From NCBI GenBank assembly GCA_019594195.1, contig JAFDTP010000002.1, forward strand, positions 1-47,660: 47,660 nucleotides of DNA. Reading direction: 5' to 3'. The notes beneath the pieces were generated by a model. The model ran no database searches. It was not told where the DNA came from and saw only the letters and a list, made by a program, of their open reading frames with translations. Below are positions 33,197-41,105 of this stretch, in pieces (position 1 is the stretch's first letter; every line of letters starts with the position of its first letter). Source of the DNA: Thermoplasmata archaeon. Its GTDB lineage: Archaea; Thermoplasmatota; Thermoplasmata; Halarchaeoplasmatales; Halarchaeoplasmataceae. Position numbers and translations under genes: made by a program.

Positions 33197-34036
33197 ATGA
33201 ACGAACAGAGTTCAAGAAGATTACTCATATTGTCGATTTTAGCGGTTCTATTTTCTTCATGGGCTGCGGGCAATCTGATGGATATCAATACGGATGGAGC
33301 TATGGAACCTATGTTAGACCCGGATCCAGAGGTGATAATGCTATCGATACCTTTGATCCTGTTATCCATCATCTTTGCCTACGCATATTATGTTCTTTAC
33401 GATAAAGATCGCATAAGTATGGTCAGCGGGATCTTACTCCTGCTGTTTTGGATCTTTTCATTTCTAGGGGCCATGCTCTTCTTCATCTACCCGGCAGGTT
33501 ACGTGGCATTCAGAGTCGGTTGGATTTATTCAATACCTTTCGACATAACACTCCCCTCATACCTGCCCGACTTAGGATTTTTGATTCTTTTATCACTAAT
33601 AGGCTTCTTTTTTGCCTATGGCGTGTTTTTAAAATTAGCTACAGGGAAAAACCGCACGAACGATACCGAGATAGATGCAAGAGATAGAGAAGAAGTCCTG
33701 GTCGAAACAGAAGAAGATATCGAAGATTCGCTCAGCTCTACACTCGATAGGGCCATCGTAGGCCTCAGTGACGGCGAGGACGTCAGATCAACTATAATAA
33801 ATTGCTACAGGGAGATGAGCCAGATCTTGGAAGAGAGCGGGGCTAAAAACGATAAATTTTTGACACCTAGAGAGTTTAAAGACGAAAGCATAGAGAATAT
33901 TTCCGCACCTCGGAATATCATATCAGAGATAACTTACCTTTTTGAAGAGGCGCGCTACAGCCCTCACAAGCTAGGCGAAGATAAAAGGAAAAGAGCTCTT
34001 AGACAGTTAAAACGACTGAAGGAGGGTATGAAATGA
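33197..34036 (+). CDS. Membrane protein with C-terminal DUF4129 domain
   Basis: 279 residues. Four membrane segments (about 8-24, 45-65, 73-100 and 120-145) precede a cytoplasmic domain with INCYREMSQILEESG and LTPREF, the DUF4129 pattern. Such proteins often sit in operons with DUF58 and MoxR genes, as partly seen here. It overlaps the next gene by four bases. A GTATAATAG box 27 bases upstream predicts a leaderless mRNA. Function unknown. Confidence 0.72.
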   Translation: MNEQSSRRLLILSILAVLFSSWAAGNLMDINTDGAMEPMLDPDPEVIMLSIPLILLSIIFAYAYYVLYDKDRISMVSGILLLLFWIFSFLGAMLFFIYPAGYVAFRVGWIYSIPFDITLPSYLPDLGFLILLSLIGFFFAYGVFLKLATGKNRTNDTEIDARDREEVLVETEEDIEDSLSSTLDRAIVGLSDGEDVRSTIINCYREMSQILEESGAKNDKFLTPREFKDESIENISAPRNIISEITYLFEEARYSPHKLGEDKRKRALRQLKRLKEGMK

Positions 34037-34695
34037 CGGACGCTGAAGGTGAAGTGACAGTAGAAAAGCTAGTGCTGAGACCCGAGTGGTTGGATAGCTC
34101 AGATGATTCAAGCCCGAAGAGAGAATTTCGTTTTTACACTATATATTTGGGTGTTTCCAGCTTATTGATGGGGTTGATCTTTTTGTCTGAACCATATCTA
34201 AGGCAGTTCTTGAGCACATCATTGATAATATGGTTATCGACTGGTGTTCTATATGCGGTGAGCAGGGAGGTCAAAAGTTTAAGAACATGGAGAAGACATG
34301 ATGATACTAAAAAGATATCAAATCTACCTTTGAAAAGGATCTCCGCCATGATGGATCGTGCTATGAAAGGGAAGATACTCAGCCAAGCTTTGATAGAAAA
34401 ACGACTTAAAAAAATATTTTTTCAAAAGTTGAAAGATCAAAAATCATTATCTAGCGAGGAGATGAACAAGATCACCGACGATCCAGAGACTCTCAGACGA
34501 TTTATAGAGGATGATGATATCGTCGATTTTCTACTTAACAGTAAAGACCTAAAAACCGGTGAAGTCATCAAGAATACAGAAAAAAACACGATGGATATAG
34601 AGGAGAAAAGAAAAGAAATCAACGTGGAAAAAGGCGAATCATATAAGAGAAAGATAGAGGAGATCATGGATAAAATTTCTAGATGGAGGGCATAG
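34033..34695 (+). CDS. Hypothetical membrane protein of the DUF58 operon
   Basis: 220 residues, not recognised. Two membrane segments (about residues 33-50 and 60-75) are followed by a long, charged, helical cytoplasmic region rich in K and E, with a C-terminal coiled-coil-like stretch. The ATG overlaps the previous stop (ATGA), with GGAGGG upstream. Position suggests a partner of the DUF4129 and DUF58 proteins. Confidence 0.6.
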   Translation: MTDAEGEVTVEKLVLRPEWLDSSDDSSPKREFRFYTIYLGVSSLLMGLIFLSEPYLRQFLSTSLIIWLSTGVLYAVSREVKSLRTWRRHDDTKKISNLPLKRISAMMDRAMKGKILSQALIEKRLKKIFFQKLKDQKSLSSEEMNKITDDPETLRRFIEDDDIVDFLLNSKDLKTGEVIKNTEKNTMDIEEKRKEINVEKGESYKRKIEEIMDKISRWRA

Positions 34696-34700
34696 AAAAG

Positions 34701-35966
34701 ATGAGATCTAGGACCAATTTTGTGTTAGTTTTACTCACGATCTCAACCTTCATCGGAGGAGCAATATTAGAAAATTGGATCTTTTTAGTTTTAGCCATCG
34801 CTAACTTGTCCATATTGTCTATCGGCAACAGCGGAGCCATCTCTAGCGATGTGAAGTTAAAGGTCGAAAGAAAAACAGAAAAGATGAGTATATATGAAGG
34901 AGATGAAACATGGGTTGAACTCTCCATCAAAAATCAAGGTGACCGTCTTAGGTACTTAGAGGTCATGGACTTGCTACCATCAGATACCAAAGTGGTGGCA
35001 GGATCAAATCATCACATATTGAAATTTGAAAAGGGCGAACAAAAAACTTTGAGATACAAGATATCCTGTCAGCGAAGAGGGAAAACAAAGATAGGACCTA
35101 TAAAACTAAGGTACCGGGACCCGCTTAATCTCTATATCGAAGAATGGACTAGTGAAAAACTCCTAACGATCTTCGTTCTACCAGATATCCAGGACATGGA
35201 CAGTGTGAATGTCAGACCTTTTTACACAAGGAACTGGATTGGAAACATAAGATCACAAAATATAGGAGTAGGGACTGAATTCTTTTCATTGAGAGAGTAT
35301 AATATAGAGGACGATATCAAAAAGATCAATTGGAAGGCCACCGCTAGATATCTAGAGCCTATGACAAATGAATTCATGGGAGAGAGATCTGGAGATGTGA
35401 TCATAATAATAGACGGCCATGCCCCAAGCAATATAGGTAATGAAGAATTCAACACAATCGATGCTTCGATCCAAGCAGCCGGTACACTGGCGTCATCTAT
35501 ACTTTCCGACAGAAACCGGGTAGGTCTGATCGTCCTCGGCGATTATCTAGACTGGCTATACCCTGATTCGGGTAGAGACCATTTTTATAAGATAATGGAA
35601 AGGTTGAGCGCCGTTGAAAGCGGAGGTGTGTGGGAATTACAAGATACGAAATGGTTGTTGAAACGTTTTTTCCCTAATAAGAGCATGATAATATTCATCT
35701 CCCCTCTTTTATCTGAAAAGATCAGCGATACCATCGTTGATATCTGCATGAAAGAGTACAATGTGATGATCATATCACCGAACCCTGTAGAGATAGAGAG
35801 AGATATCATAGATGATCGCAGTCCACTAGCCGAAAGATTATCCCTTTTAAAAAGAGAGATGATACTGGACAAACTTAGAAATTACAGTATAGTATTGGAT
35901 TGGGATCCAAAAGAACCGATAGAAGCCGGCCTAGAAGAGGTGATAAGATACTGGAAAAGAAGATAA
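34701..35966 (+). CDS. DUF58 domain membrane protein
   Basis: 421 residues. Two N-terminal membrane helices are followed by an Ig-like region (EGDETWVELSIKNQGDRLRYLEV) and then the DUF58 signature EFFSLREYNIEDDIKKINWKA. A von Willebrand A-like domain comes next (VIIIIDGH, IIFISPL). DUF58 proteins usually work with a MoxR AAA ATPase; none is adjacent here. ATG 34701 is preferred over 34683 because GGAGGG lies ten bases before it and it avoids overlap. Confidence 0.85.
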   Translation: MRSRTNFVLVLLTISTFIGGAILENWIFLVLAIANLSILSIGNSGAISSDVKLKVERKTEKMSIYEGDETWVELSIKNQGDRLRYLEVMDLLPSDTKVVAGSNHHILKFEKGEQKTLRYKISCQRRGKTKIGPIKLRYRDPLNLYIEEWTSEKLLTIFVLPDIQDMDSVNVRPFYTRNWIGNIRSQNIGVGTEFFSLREYNIEDDIKKINWKATARYLEPMTNEFMGERSGDVIIIIDGHAPSNIGNEEFNTIDASIQAAGTLASSILSDRNRVGLIVLGDYLDWLYPDSGRDHFYKIMERLSAVESGGVWELQDTKWLLKRFFPNKSMIIFISPLLSEKISDTIVDICMKEYNVMIISPNPVEIERDIIDDRSPLAERLSLLKREMILDKLRNYSIVLDWDPKEPIEAGLEEVIRYWKRR

Positions 35967-36565
35967 ACCCGGATCTTGAAAGCATATTGATAGGCGCCCT
36001 TATATTATTGACTTCCATTTGGGCCTCACTTCTCAATACGGGTACTATAGGTTGGTGGCTACCCTTGATAGGTGGAGCTATATCTTTAATTGGGCTCTAT
36101 GCAAAAAGCATCAGTCAAGTCGATATAGGGTGTTTTTCCCTAGCAGCGACTTTTTTCTTACTGATATGGGATATGCCTTTCAGTTATGCTAATCTCATAT
36201 TCCTATTGGTGATGTTCTTTCTCTTTTTTGGTCTATGGATATTCACAAGAAGAAGGGTCCTTATCAAAAGCCTAGAATCTGATCTCGTAAGAACCGATAA
36301 AAATAGATACTTGGTCGAATACAAAGGGGGTACGAATCTACACTACATCAAGACGCTTATTCTAGGTTTCACAGTGTCTCTAGCCGGCGGCTTGATAGCC
36401 CTAAATAGTTTTATCGGACCATTTCATCCGGACTTGATGATCTTTTTGAGACTTGGATTCGGCTTGATAATACTTTCAGGGATATATCTAATAGTCATAT
36501 TTCTTCCTAAAAGTTTCGCTAACAAAGATAACAATAATAGAAAAGATATAGGAGAAAACGATTAG
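35951..36565 (+). CDS. Hypothetical membrane protein, probable non-ATG start
   Basis: About 204 residues, with four membrane segments in two hairpins (residues near 13-50, 60-95, 130-155 and 165-190), last gene of the DUF58 operon. The only in-frame starts are TTG 35900 (no ribosome binding site, 67-base overlap with DUF58) or ATA 35948/CTG 35951. A strong GAGGTGAT site (35937-35944) lies six bases before CTG 35951, so I mark that. Function not recognised. Confidence 0.6.
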   Translation: MEKKINPDLESILIGALILLTSIWASLLNTGTIGWWLPLIGGAISLIGLYAKSISQVDIGCFSLAATFFLLIWDMPFSYANLIFLLVMFFLFFGLWIFTRRRVLIKSLESDLVRTDKNRYLVEYKGGTNLHYIKTLILGFTVSLAGGLIALNSFIGPFHPDLMIFLRLGFGLIILSGIYLIVIFLPKSFANKDNNNRKDIGEND

Positions 36566-36633
36566 TTCCTAAAGGCCACTCCTAGATGATCTGATTTTAG
36601 ATCGACAATCCTATGATCGTCTAACATGGCAAA

Positions 36634-36645
36634 ACATTTTATATA
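36634..36645 (+). promoter_or_regulatory. TATA box of the ftsZ operon
   Basis: TTTTATATAAGG predicts a transcript start near 36667 and a leader of about 35 bases carrying GGAG before ATG 36703. A second AT-rich element (TTTATAATTAAATG) just downstream may also contribute. Confidence 0.45.
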
Positions 36646-36702
36646 AGGGGTCATTGATATGGTTGTGATAGTGTAATTTATAATTAAATGGAGTGTGCAT
36701 TT

Positions 36703-37809
36703 ATGGATTCAATTGTTAATGAGGCTCTATCTCAAACCGAAGATCAAGCACCAGAAGGAGCAGAGAATCTAGAAGAAAGGGAGCAGGATCTATCTACAGC
36801 TGACGAGGATCTTAGAGAGGTCTTGTCAGACCTGAAAACAGATATTAAAATCGTAGGTGTCGGCGGTGCAGGATGTAATACCGTTGAAAGGATCTCTGAA
36901 GAAGGGATCAAAGGTGCGAAATTGGTAGCTGCCAATACAGATGCACAGCACCTATTGACAGTTCATTCTCAAAGAAAGGTTCTTCTCGGCAAACGCAAGA
37001 CGAGAGGTTTAGGCGCTGGAGCTTTGCCTCAAGTCGGTCAAGAGGCCACAGAGGAGGCTAGAGAAAAGCTCGAGAATATATTAGAAGGCAGTGATATGGT
37101 ATTCGTAACTTGTGGGTTAGGCGGAGGAACTGGTACCGGTGGTGCACCAGTTGTCGCCGAGATAGCTAAAAATAAAGGTGCTCTTACCGTCGCTATCTGT
37201 ACCACACCCTTTGAAGCAGAAGGTTCATCAAGGATGGAAAATGCTGAATGGGGTCTACAGCGACTCAAGAAAGTTTCGGACACCGTTATAACGATACCCA
37301 ATGACAAACTGCTCGATCTCTGTCCACGTCTTTCTCTGAATCGGGCTTTCAAGGTAGCCGACGAAGTACTTTCACGTTCCATCAAAGGTATAACTGAACT
37401 CGTGACAAAACCCGGGCTTGTAAATCTTGATTTCAATGATCTTAAGACAGTGATGGAAGGCGCCGGGGTCGCTATGATCGGCATGGGAGAAGACGACTCT
37501 GAGAATAGAGCGGAAAAGGCGATAGAAGAGGCGATCGACTCACCTTTACTAGAGGTCGACATAAGCAATGCAAACGCCGCCCTTATCAACGTTGTCGGTG
37601 GAAGCGATATGACTGTTTCTGAAGCCGAAAAAGCAGCTAAAACTGTCGAAAGAAAGATAGGAAAGGACGCAAGGATAATCTGGGGAGCATCGGTCGATCC
37701 AAGTCAGGAAAAGACTTTAAAGATAATGGTCGTCATCACGGGTGTTGAATCTAAACAGATATTTGGAGAAGAAGTCTCTACTGAAGAAGATATAGAAACG
37801 GTAGCATGA
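36703..37809 (+). CDS. ftsZ: Cell division GTPase FtsZ
   Basis: 368 residues. The tubulin-type GTP-binding signature [10 protein letters not shown] begins near residue 140, with [11 protein letters not shown] near 51-61 and the synergy-loop region [11 protein letters not shown] later. It forms the division ring. ATG 36703 (MDSIVNEAL) is preferred over 36688 because it matches the family N-terminus and GGAG precedes it. The N-terminal 45 residues are acidic. It heads a cluster with secE, spt5 and rpl11. Confidence 0.96.
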   Translation: MDSIVNEALSQTEDQAPEGAENLEEREQDLSTADEDLREVLSDLKTDIKIVGVGGAGCNTVERISEEGIKGAKLVAANTDAQHLLTVHSQRKVLLGKRKTRGLGAGALPQVGQEATEEAREKLENILEGSDMVFVTCGLGGGTGTGGAPVVAEIAKNKGALTVAICTTPFEAEGSSRMENAEWGLQRLKKVSDTVITIPNDKLLDLCPRLSLNRAFKVADEVLSRSIKGITELVTKPGLVNLDFNDLKTVMEGAGVAMIGMGEDDSENRAEKAIEEAIDSPLLEVDISNANAALINVVGGSDMTVSEAEKAAKTVERKIGKDARIIWGASVDPSQEKTLKIMVVITGVESKQIFGEEVSTEEDIETVA

Positions 37810-37818
37810 GGTAAAAAC

Positions 37819-38049
37819 ATGGATATAGTTGAAGGTTCGTGGAAAGTCCAGGACAAAATCGAAGAAAAAGCAGGTAAGATAGGCAAAGGTAAATTCGGCC
37901 GTATCTTGAAGATGGCAAGGAAGCCAGATAAAGAGGAATACAGGAAAACACTCCTGATCGTTATTGTCGGAATCCTATTGATAGGCGGCCTAGGATTTTC
38001 TATAATGTGGCTTTGGGACAATATACCTGCTTATTTTGCAGTCGTGTGA
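37819..38049 (+). CDS. secE: Preprotein translocase subunit SecE
   Basis: 76 residues, with a basic amphipathic helix (FGRILKMARKPDKEEYRKTL) followed by one membrane helix, the SecE/Sss1 arrangement. It is part of the SecYE protein channel. It lies nine bases after ftsZ with GAGGT upstream, and directly before spt5, an order common in archaea. Confidence 0.92.
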   Translation: MDIVEGSWKVQDKIEEKAGKIGKGKFGRILKMARKPDKEEYRKTLLIVIVGILLIGGLGFSIMWLWDNIPAYFAVV

Positions 38050-38059
38050 GGTTTGAACC

Positions 38060-38965
38060 ATGGGTTTACTAGATGATTTTACAGAGGAAGAGATAGCCGA
38101 AGAGGAAGAAGTCAAGGAAGTAACCGAAGAAGAGAAAGAAGAAGAAAGAGGCATCTCGTTGGTCTGTGATCCAAACAAAAAATCCATCCCTACCAGGGAA
38201 ACCGCCAGATATAAAGTAAAGCTTATAAACACTACTAAGTCTAAACAAGAGATAGAACTTGAGATACATCTTCTTTACAAAAGCGAGGATGAAACTATAC
38301 CTTGGTCTATCACCGTAAATAATAAACACCGTTTATCTGAACCCTCTGAAACCGTAAAAGAAGAAGTCACCGTCGAAGCGGGTGACGAGATCATAATACC
38401 CGTCAAAGTGGATGCACCAGAAGGGGCAAAATACGGCGATAAATCAGAAGTTATAATAGACGCATCGTCGAGCCAGGACATCTTGATTTCTGATTCGATA
38501 ACTCTGATAACAACGGCTAGACCTACTGTTGTAGCTATGAAAACTCAGATAAACCAGGAGAGGAACGTAGCCGACTACATAGCCTCTTGGGCCAAAGATA
38601 AAGATATGGGCGTTTTCGCGATGCTAGCACCTAAACCCGTAAGAGGATATATTTTCATAGAAGCGATGAATCCTTCCATTATAGATGAAATTACAGACGG
38701 AACTAGAAAGGCGAAGGGGATTATCGAGGGTGACACGGACATAGAAGAGATCGAACACTTCCTTGCTCCTAAACTAGCAGTTGAGGGGATAACCGAAGGA
38801 GATATTGTTGAACTTTCGGCAGGGCCGTTCAAAGGTGAAAAAGCTCGAGTGACCCAAATAGATGAAGATAACGATGAGATAACGGTCGAACTCTTTGAGG
38901 CGACTGTCCCCATCCCTGTTACGGTTAGAGGAGATCACGTAAGAGTATTGGAAAAAGAAAAATAA
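38060..38965 (+). CDS. spt5: Transcription elongation factor Spt5 with extra N-terminal Ig-like domain
   Basis: 301 residues, twice the usual archaeal Spt5 length of about 150. Residues 1-30 are acidic. Residues 31-152 look like an all-beta Ig-like domain (TARYKVKLINTTKSKQEIEL, then VEAGDEIIIPVKVDAPEGAKYGDKSEV), of the kind seen in COG1470/NEW3 modules. The NGN domain follows at about 154-238 (VVAMKTQINQERNVADYI, RGYIFIEA), then KOW at about 244-297 (GDIVELSAGPFKGEKARV). Spt5 with Spt4 increases RNA polymerase processivity. The reading frame is continuous between secE and rpl11, so the fusion is real in this assembly. Confidence 0.92.
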   Translation: MGLLDDFTEEEIAEEEEVKEVTEEEKEEERGISLVCDPNKKSIPTRETARYKVKLINTTKSKQEIELEIHLLYKSEDETIPWSITVNNKHRLSEPSETVKEEVTVEAGDEIIIPVKVDAPEGAKYGDKSEVIIDASSSQDILISDSITLITTARPTVVAMKTQINQERNVADYIASWAKDKDMGVFAMLAPKPVRGYIFIEAMNPSIIDEITDGTRKAKGIIEGDTDIEEIEHFLAPKLAVEGITEGDIVELSAGPFKGEKARVTQIDEDNDEITVELFEATVPIPVTVRGDHVRVLEKEK

Positions 38966-38989
38966 GATGATATATTGTAGGTGATTAAT

Positions 38990-39469
38990 ATGGTAACTGA
39001 AACTATAGAAGCTCTTGTAGACGCTGGCGAAGCTAGTGCAGGACCGCCGCTCGGCCCTAAATTGGGGCCACTAGGTGTAGATATAATGGAGATAGTGAAC
39101 GCTATAAACGAAGAAACGAACAAGTTCGAAGGGATGAAAGTCCCTATCAAGCTGACAGTGGACACCGAAAGCGGCGATTTTGAGATAGAAGTGGGAACTC
39201 CACCGACGTCTGGTCTTATCTTAGAAAAGGTAGGGATAGAAAAAGGAAGTGGAGAACCTCTCACGAATAAAGTGGGAAATCTCAAAATCAAAGAAGCGAA
39301 ACAGATAGCTGAAATGAAGGAAGATGATCTCTTGGGAAAGAATATAAAGCAAAAAACTAAAGAGATCGTCGGATCATGCGTCTCCATGGGTATAACAGTA
39401 GACGATAAAGAACCATCTGAAGTTCAAAGACTGATAGATCAAGGAGAATACGACTCTATCTTAGAATGA
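38990..39469 (+). CDS. rpl11: Ribosomal protein L11 (uL11)
   Basis: 159 residues. The N-terminal signature AGPPLGPKLGPLGVDIMEIVNAIN and the C-terminal KQIAEMKEDDLLG and GSCVSMGITV are standard. ATG 38990 follows AGGTGAT by four bases. L1, L10 and L12 genes, which often follow L11 in archaea, are absent here; the next gene is convergent GINS. Confidence 0.95.
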   Translation: MVTETIEALVDAGEASAGPPLGPKLGPLGVDIMEIVNAINEETNKFEGMKVPIKLTVDTESGDFEIEVGTPPTSGLILEKVGIEKGSGEPLTNKVGNLKIKEAKQIAEMKEDDLLGKNIKQKTKEIVGSCVSMGITVDDKEPSEVQRLIDQGEYDSILE

Positions 39470-39477
39470 GGATCCTC
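39468..39477. terminator. 10-bp palindrome between rpl11 and gins
   Basis: GAGGATCCTC is a perfect palindrome filling nearly the whole gap between the two convergent stop codons. Possibly a shared transcript end or a binding site. Confidence 0.3.
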
Positions 39478-40254
39478 TTATAGTTTTATCTTACGCGCTT
39501 TGTCTCTTTCTATCAAGACTTTAGCGAGATCCTCTCTTAGGGTCAGTACATCCTCTTTTTCGAGATCATAGGTAGCGTCTATGTCGACGAACGATGGAAC
39601 ATCCTGAGTTATATGGACCAGGATCTCATCTTGACCTTCAACATCAGGAGAAAGATCGGGCGAGAGTTCTTCATCCTCAGCTTTTCGATCCTCATCAGGG
39701 AAGGAGTCACTTTCTTTTGAAGCGGTTTGTGGACTTCGACTCTGGCTCTTGATCTCTTTTTCCTCAGTAGAGGTGTCTATTACTCCTTCTTGCTCTACTT
39801 CCTCTTCAGCCTCATCCGCCTCCTCGACATCTGATACACCGCTCTCTTCTACCTCAGTGGTCTTTCTCTTATATTCTCCTAAAAAGACTTGATTTCTAAA
39901 GTCGTCTAACAAAGTTGATATCTCCTCCAAAAGGTCCAATTCCGGATCCACTAAATTTTCAGCTTCTATAGTTTTACCTAAAGATCTATGATAGGCGGTC
40001 CTGACTATCTTTTTTTGTCTTTCTTTGAAAAATAAATCAGAGATCTTCTTGACCCTTTGATATTGCTTCTGTATCCTCCTGCCCCGTTTGTCTTTAGGAG
40101 GGATGTCTATATCTTCTACCTCTCTCTCAAGATCCTGGATATACCGTCGAAGCCTCTCATAGAAATTGTTCGGTAAGGTGCACGGTAACTTTGCCTCTTT
40201 CTCTCTCTCCCAAACATCGATAACGTCTTCGTAGTTAAGATCATCATCAGCCAT
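39478..40254 (-). CDS. gins51: Archaeal GINS subunit (Gins51 type)
   Basis: 258 residues. An N-terminal GINS A domain (YEDVIDVWEREKEAKLPCTLPNNFYERLRRYI) is joined by a long acidic linker (about residues 128-208) to a C-terminal B domain (VHITQDVPSFVDIDATYDLEKEDVLTLREDLAKVLIERDKA). The A-then-B order is that of Gins51. GINS links MCM and Cdc45/RecJ in the replicative helicase. It is last in an operon with a zinc-ribbon protein and an RPA-like protein. Confidence 0.88.
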   Translation of the reverse strand: MADDDLNYEDVIDVWEREKEAKLPCTLPNNFYERLRRYIQDLEREVEDIDIPPKDKRGRRIQKQYQRVKKISDLFFKERQKKIVRTAYHRSLGKTIEAENLVDPELDLLEEISTLLDDFRNQVFLGEYKRKTTEVEESGVSDVEEADEAEEEVEQEGVIDTSTEEKEIKSQSRSPQTASKESDSFPDEDRKAEDEELSPDLSPDVEGQDEILVHITQDVPSFVDIDATYDLEKEDVLTLREDLAKVLIERDKARKIKL

Positions 40255-40300
40255 TGTAAAACCTACATAAGAGTGGTCTATCCACTAGAAGGCATTCTCA

Positions 40301-40516
40301 TTAAAATACAGCACCACAGGAAGGGCACTTATCGGAATTCTCTTCGACCGATACACCGCACTTCGAACAAACCGGTTTGGTTCTAAGATCCAATTCTGTA
40401 TCTAATATCTCTTCGCCGCACTTAATACATTCGAATTCATCCGGTACGAATCCTCCACAGAACGGACATTCGATCAATTCCTCGATATAACCTTCTACAG
40501 CGTCATTTTCAGCCAT
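40301..40516 (-). CDS. Double zinc-ribbon small protein
   Basis: 71 residues with two zinc ribbons: CPFCG...CIKCG and CSKCG...CPSCG, a total of eight cysteines. No other domain. It lies between the RPA-like and GINS genes and could be a replication accessory factor, which is inference from position only. Confidence 0.75.
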   Translation of the reverse strand: MAENDAVEGYIEELIECPFCGGFVPDEFECIKCGEEILDTELDLRTKPVCSKCGVSVEENSDKCPSCGAVF

Positions 40517-40540
40517 CGATACAGAATTGAAGCAAAGCTA

Positions 40541-41017
40541 TTAATCCTTTTTGCCTTGATCGACCGATATGATCTCGCCCCATTTTCCAGCAGAGATCTG
40601 CTTCCCATATCCTTTATCTTGAACGTATCCATTCACTACTCTCATCTTATCGCCGATGGAGAATTCATTCTCGATCCTTTCTGTATCTTCGTCCCAAAAA
40701 ACTACCTTTACTGTTCCGGTTCCGTCGTCTATCCTAACATTCCTAACTCTCCCAGCACCGTTATCGTTTTCAAACGTGCGCAAGGTTCCTAAATCTACTA
40801 TCTCTCCTTCGACAGTAGCCTCTTCACCCGCCTCTATACTTGAGATCTCATCTATGGCACTCTCGTTCCTTCCTTCTTCAGCAACGATCATATGTGCTAA
40901 TGTATTTTCATCGAATAGATGATGGAACTCCTCTTTCATCTGCTCGATCTTGTTTTTAAATTCATCTTCTGAGTAAAGATCGGATACTTTTTCGTGATAC
41001 CTTTTTATGTCACTCAT
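40541..41017 (-). CDS. OB-fold single-stranded nucleic acid-binding protein (RPA-like)
   Basis: 158 residues. An N-terminal helical part (residues 1-60) precedes one OB fold (EEATVEGEIVDLGTLRTFENDNGAG, VRIDDGTGTVKVVFWDE and MRVVNGYVQDKGYGKQISAG), typical of archaeal RPA/SSB and of COG1599-like proteins. It is the first gene of the replication operon with gins51. It carries a single OB, so it may work with another RPA subunit elsewhere. Confidence 0.8.
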   Translation of the reverse strand: MSDIKRYHEKVSDLYSEDEFKNKIEQMKEEFHHLFDENTLAHMIVAEEGRNESAIDEISSIEAGEEATVEGEIVDLGTLRTFENDNGAGRVRNVRIDDGTGTVKVVFWDEDTERIENEFSIGDKMRVVNGYVQDKGYGKQISAGKWGEIISVDQGKKD

Positions 41018-41105
41018 CTTGCCATCGTGAAAAGGGTTGAGACATTAAAATGTATCGAAGAGAAATGGTTTTTATTTGATCGAGACTAGATGAGACTTTC
41101 ACAGA

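Noticed and set aside
37038..37589. Minus-strand open frame of 183 codons inside ftsZ
   Set aside because: It is the mirror of a conserved ftsZ reading frame, with no recognisable domain.
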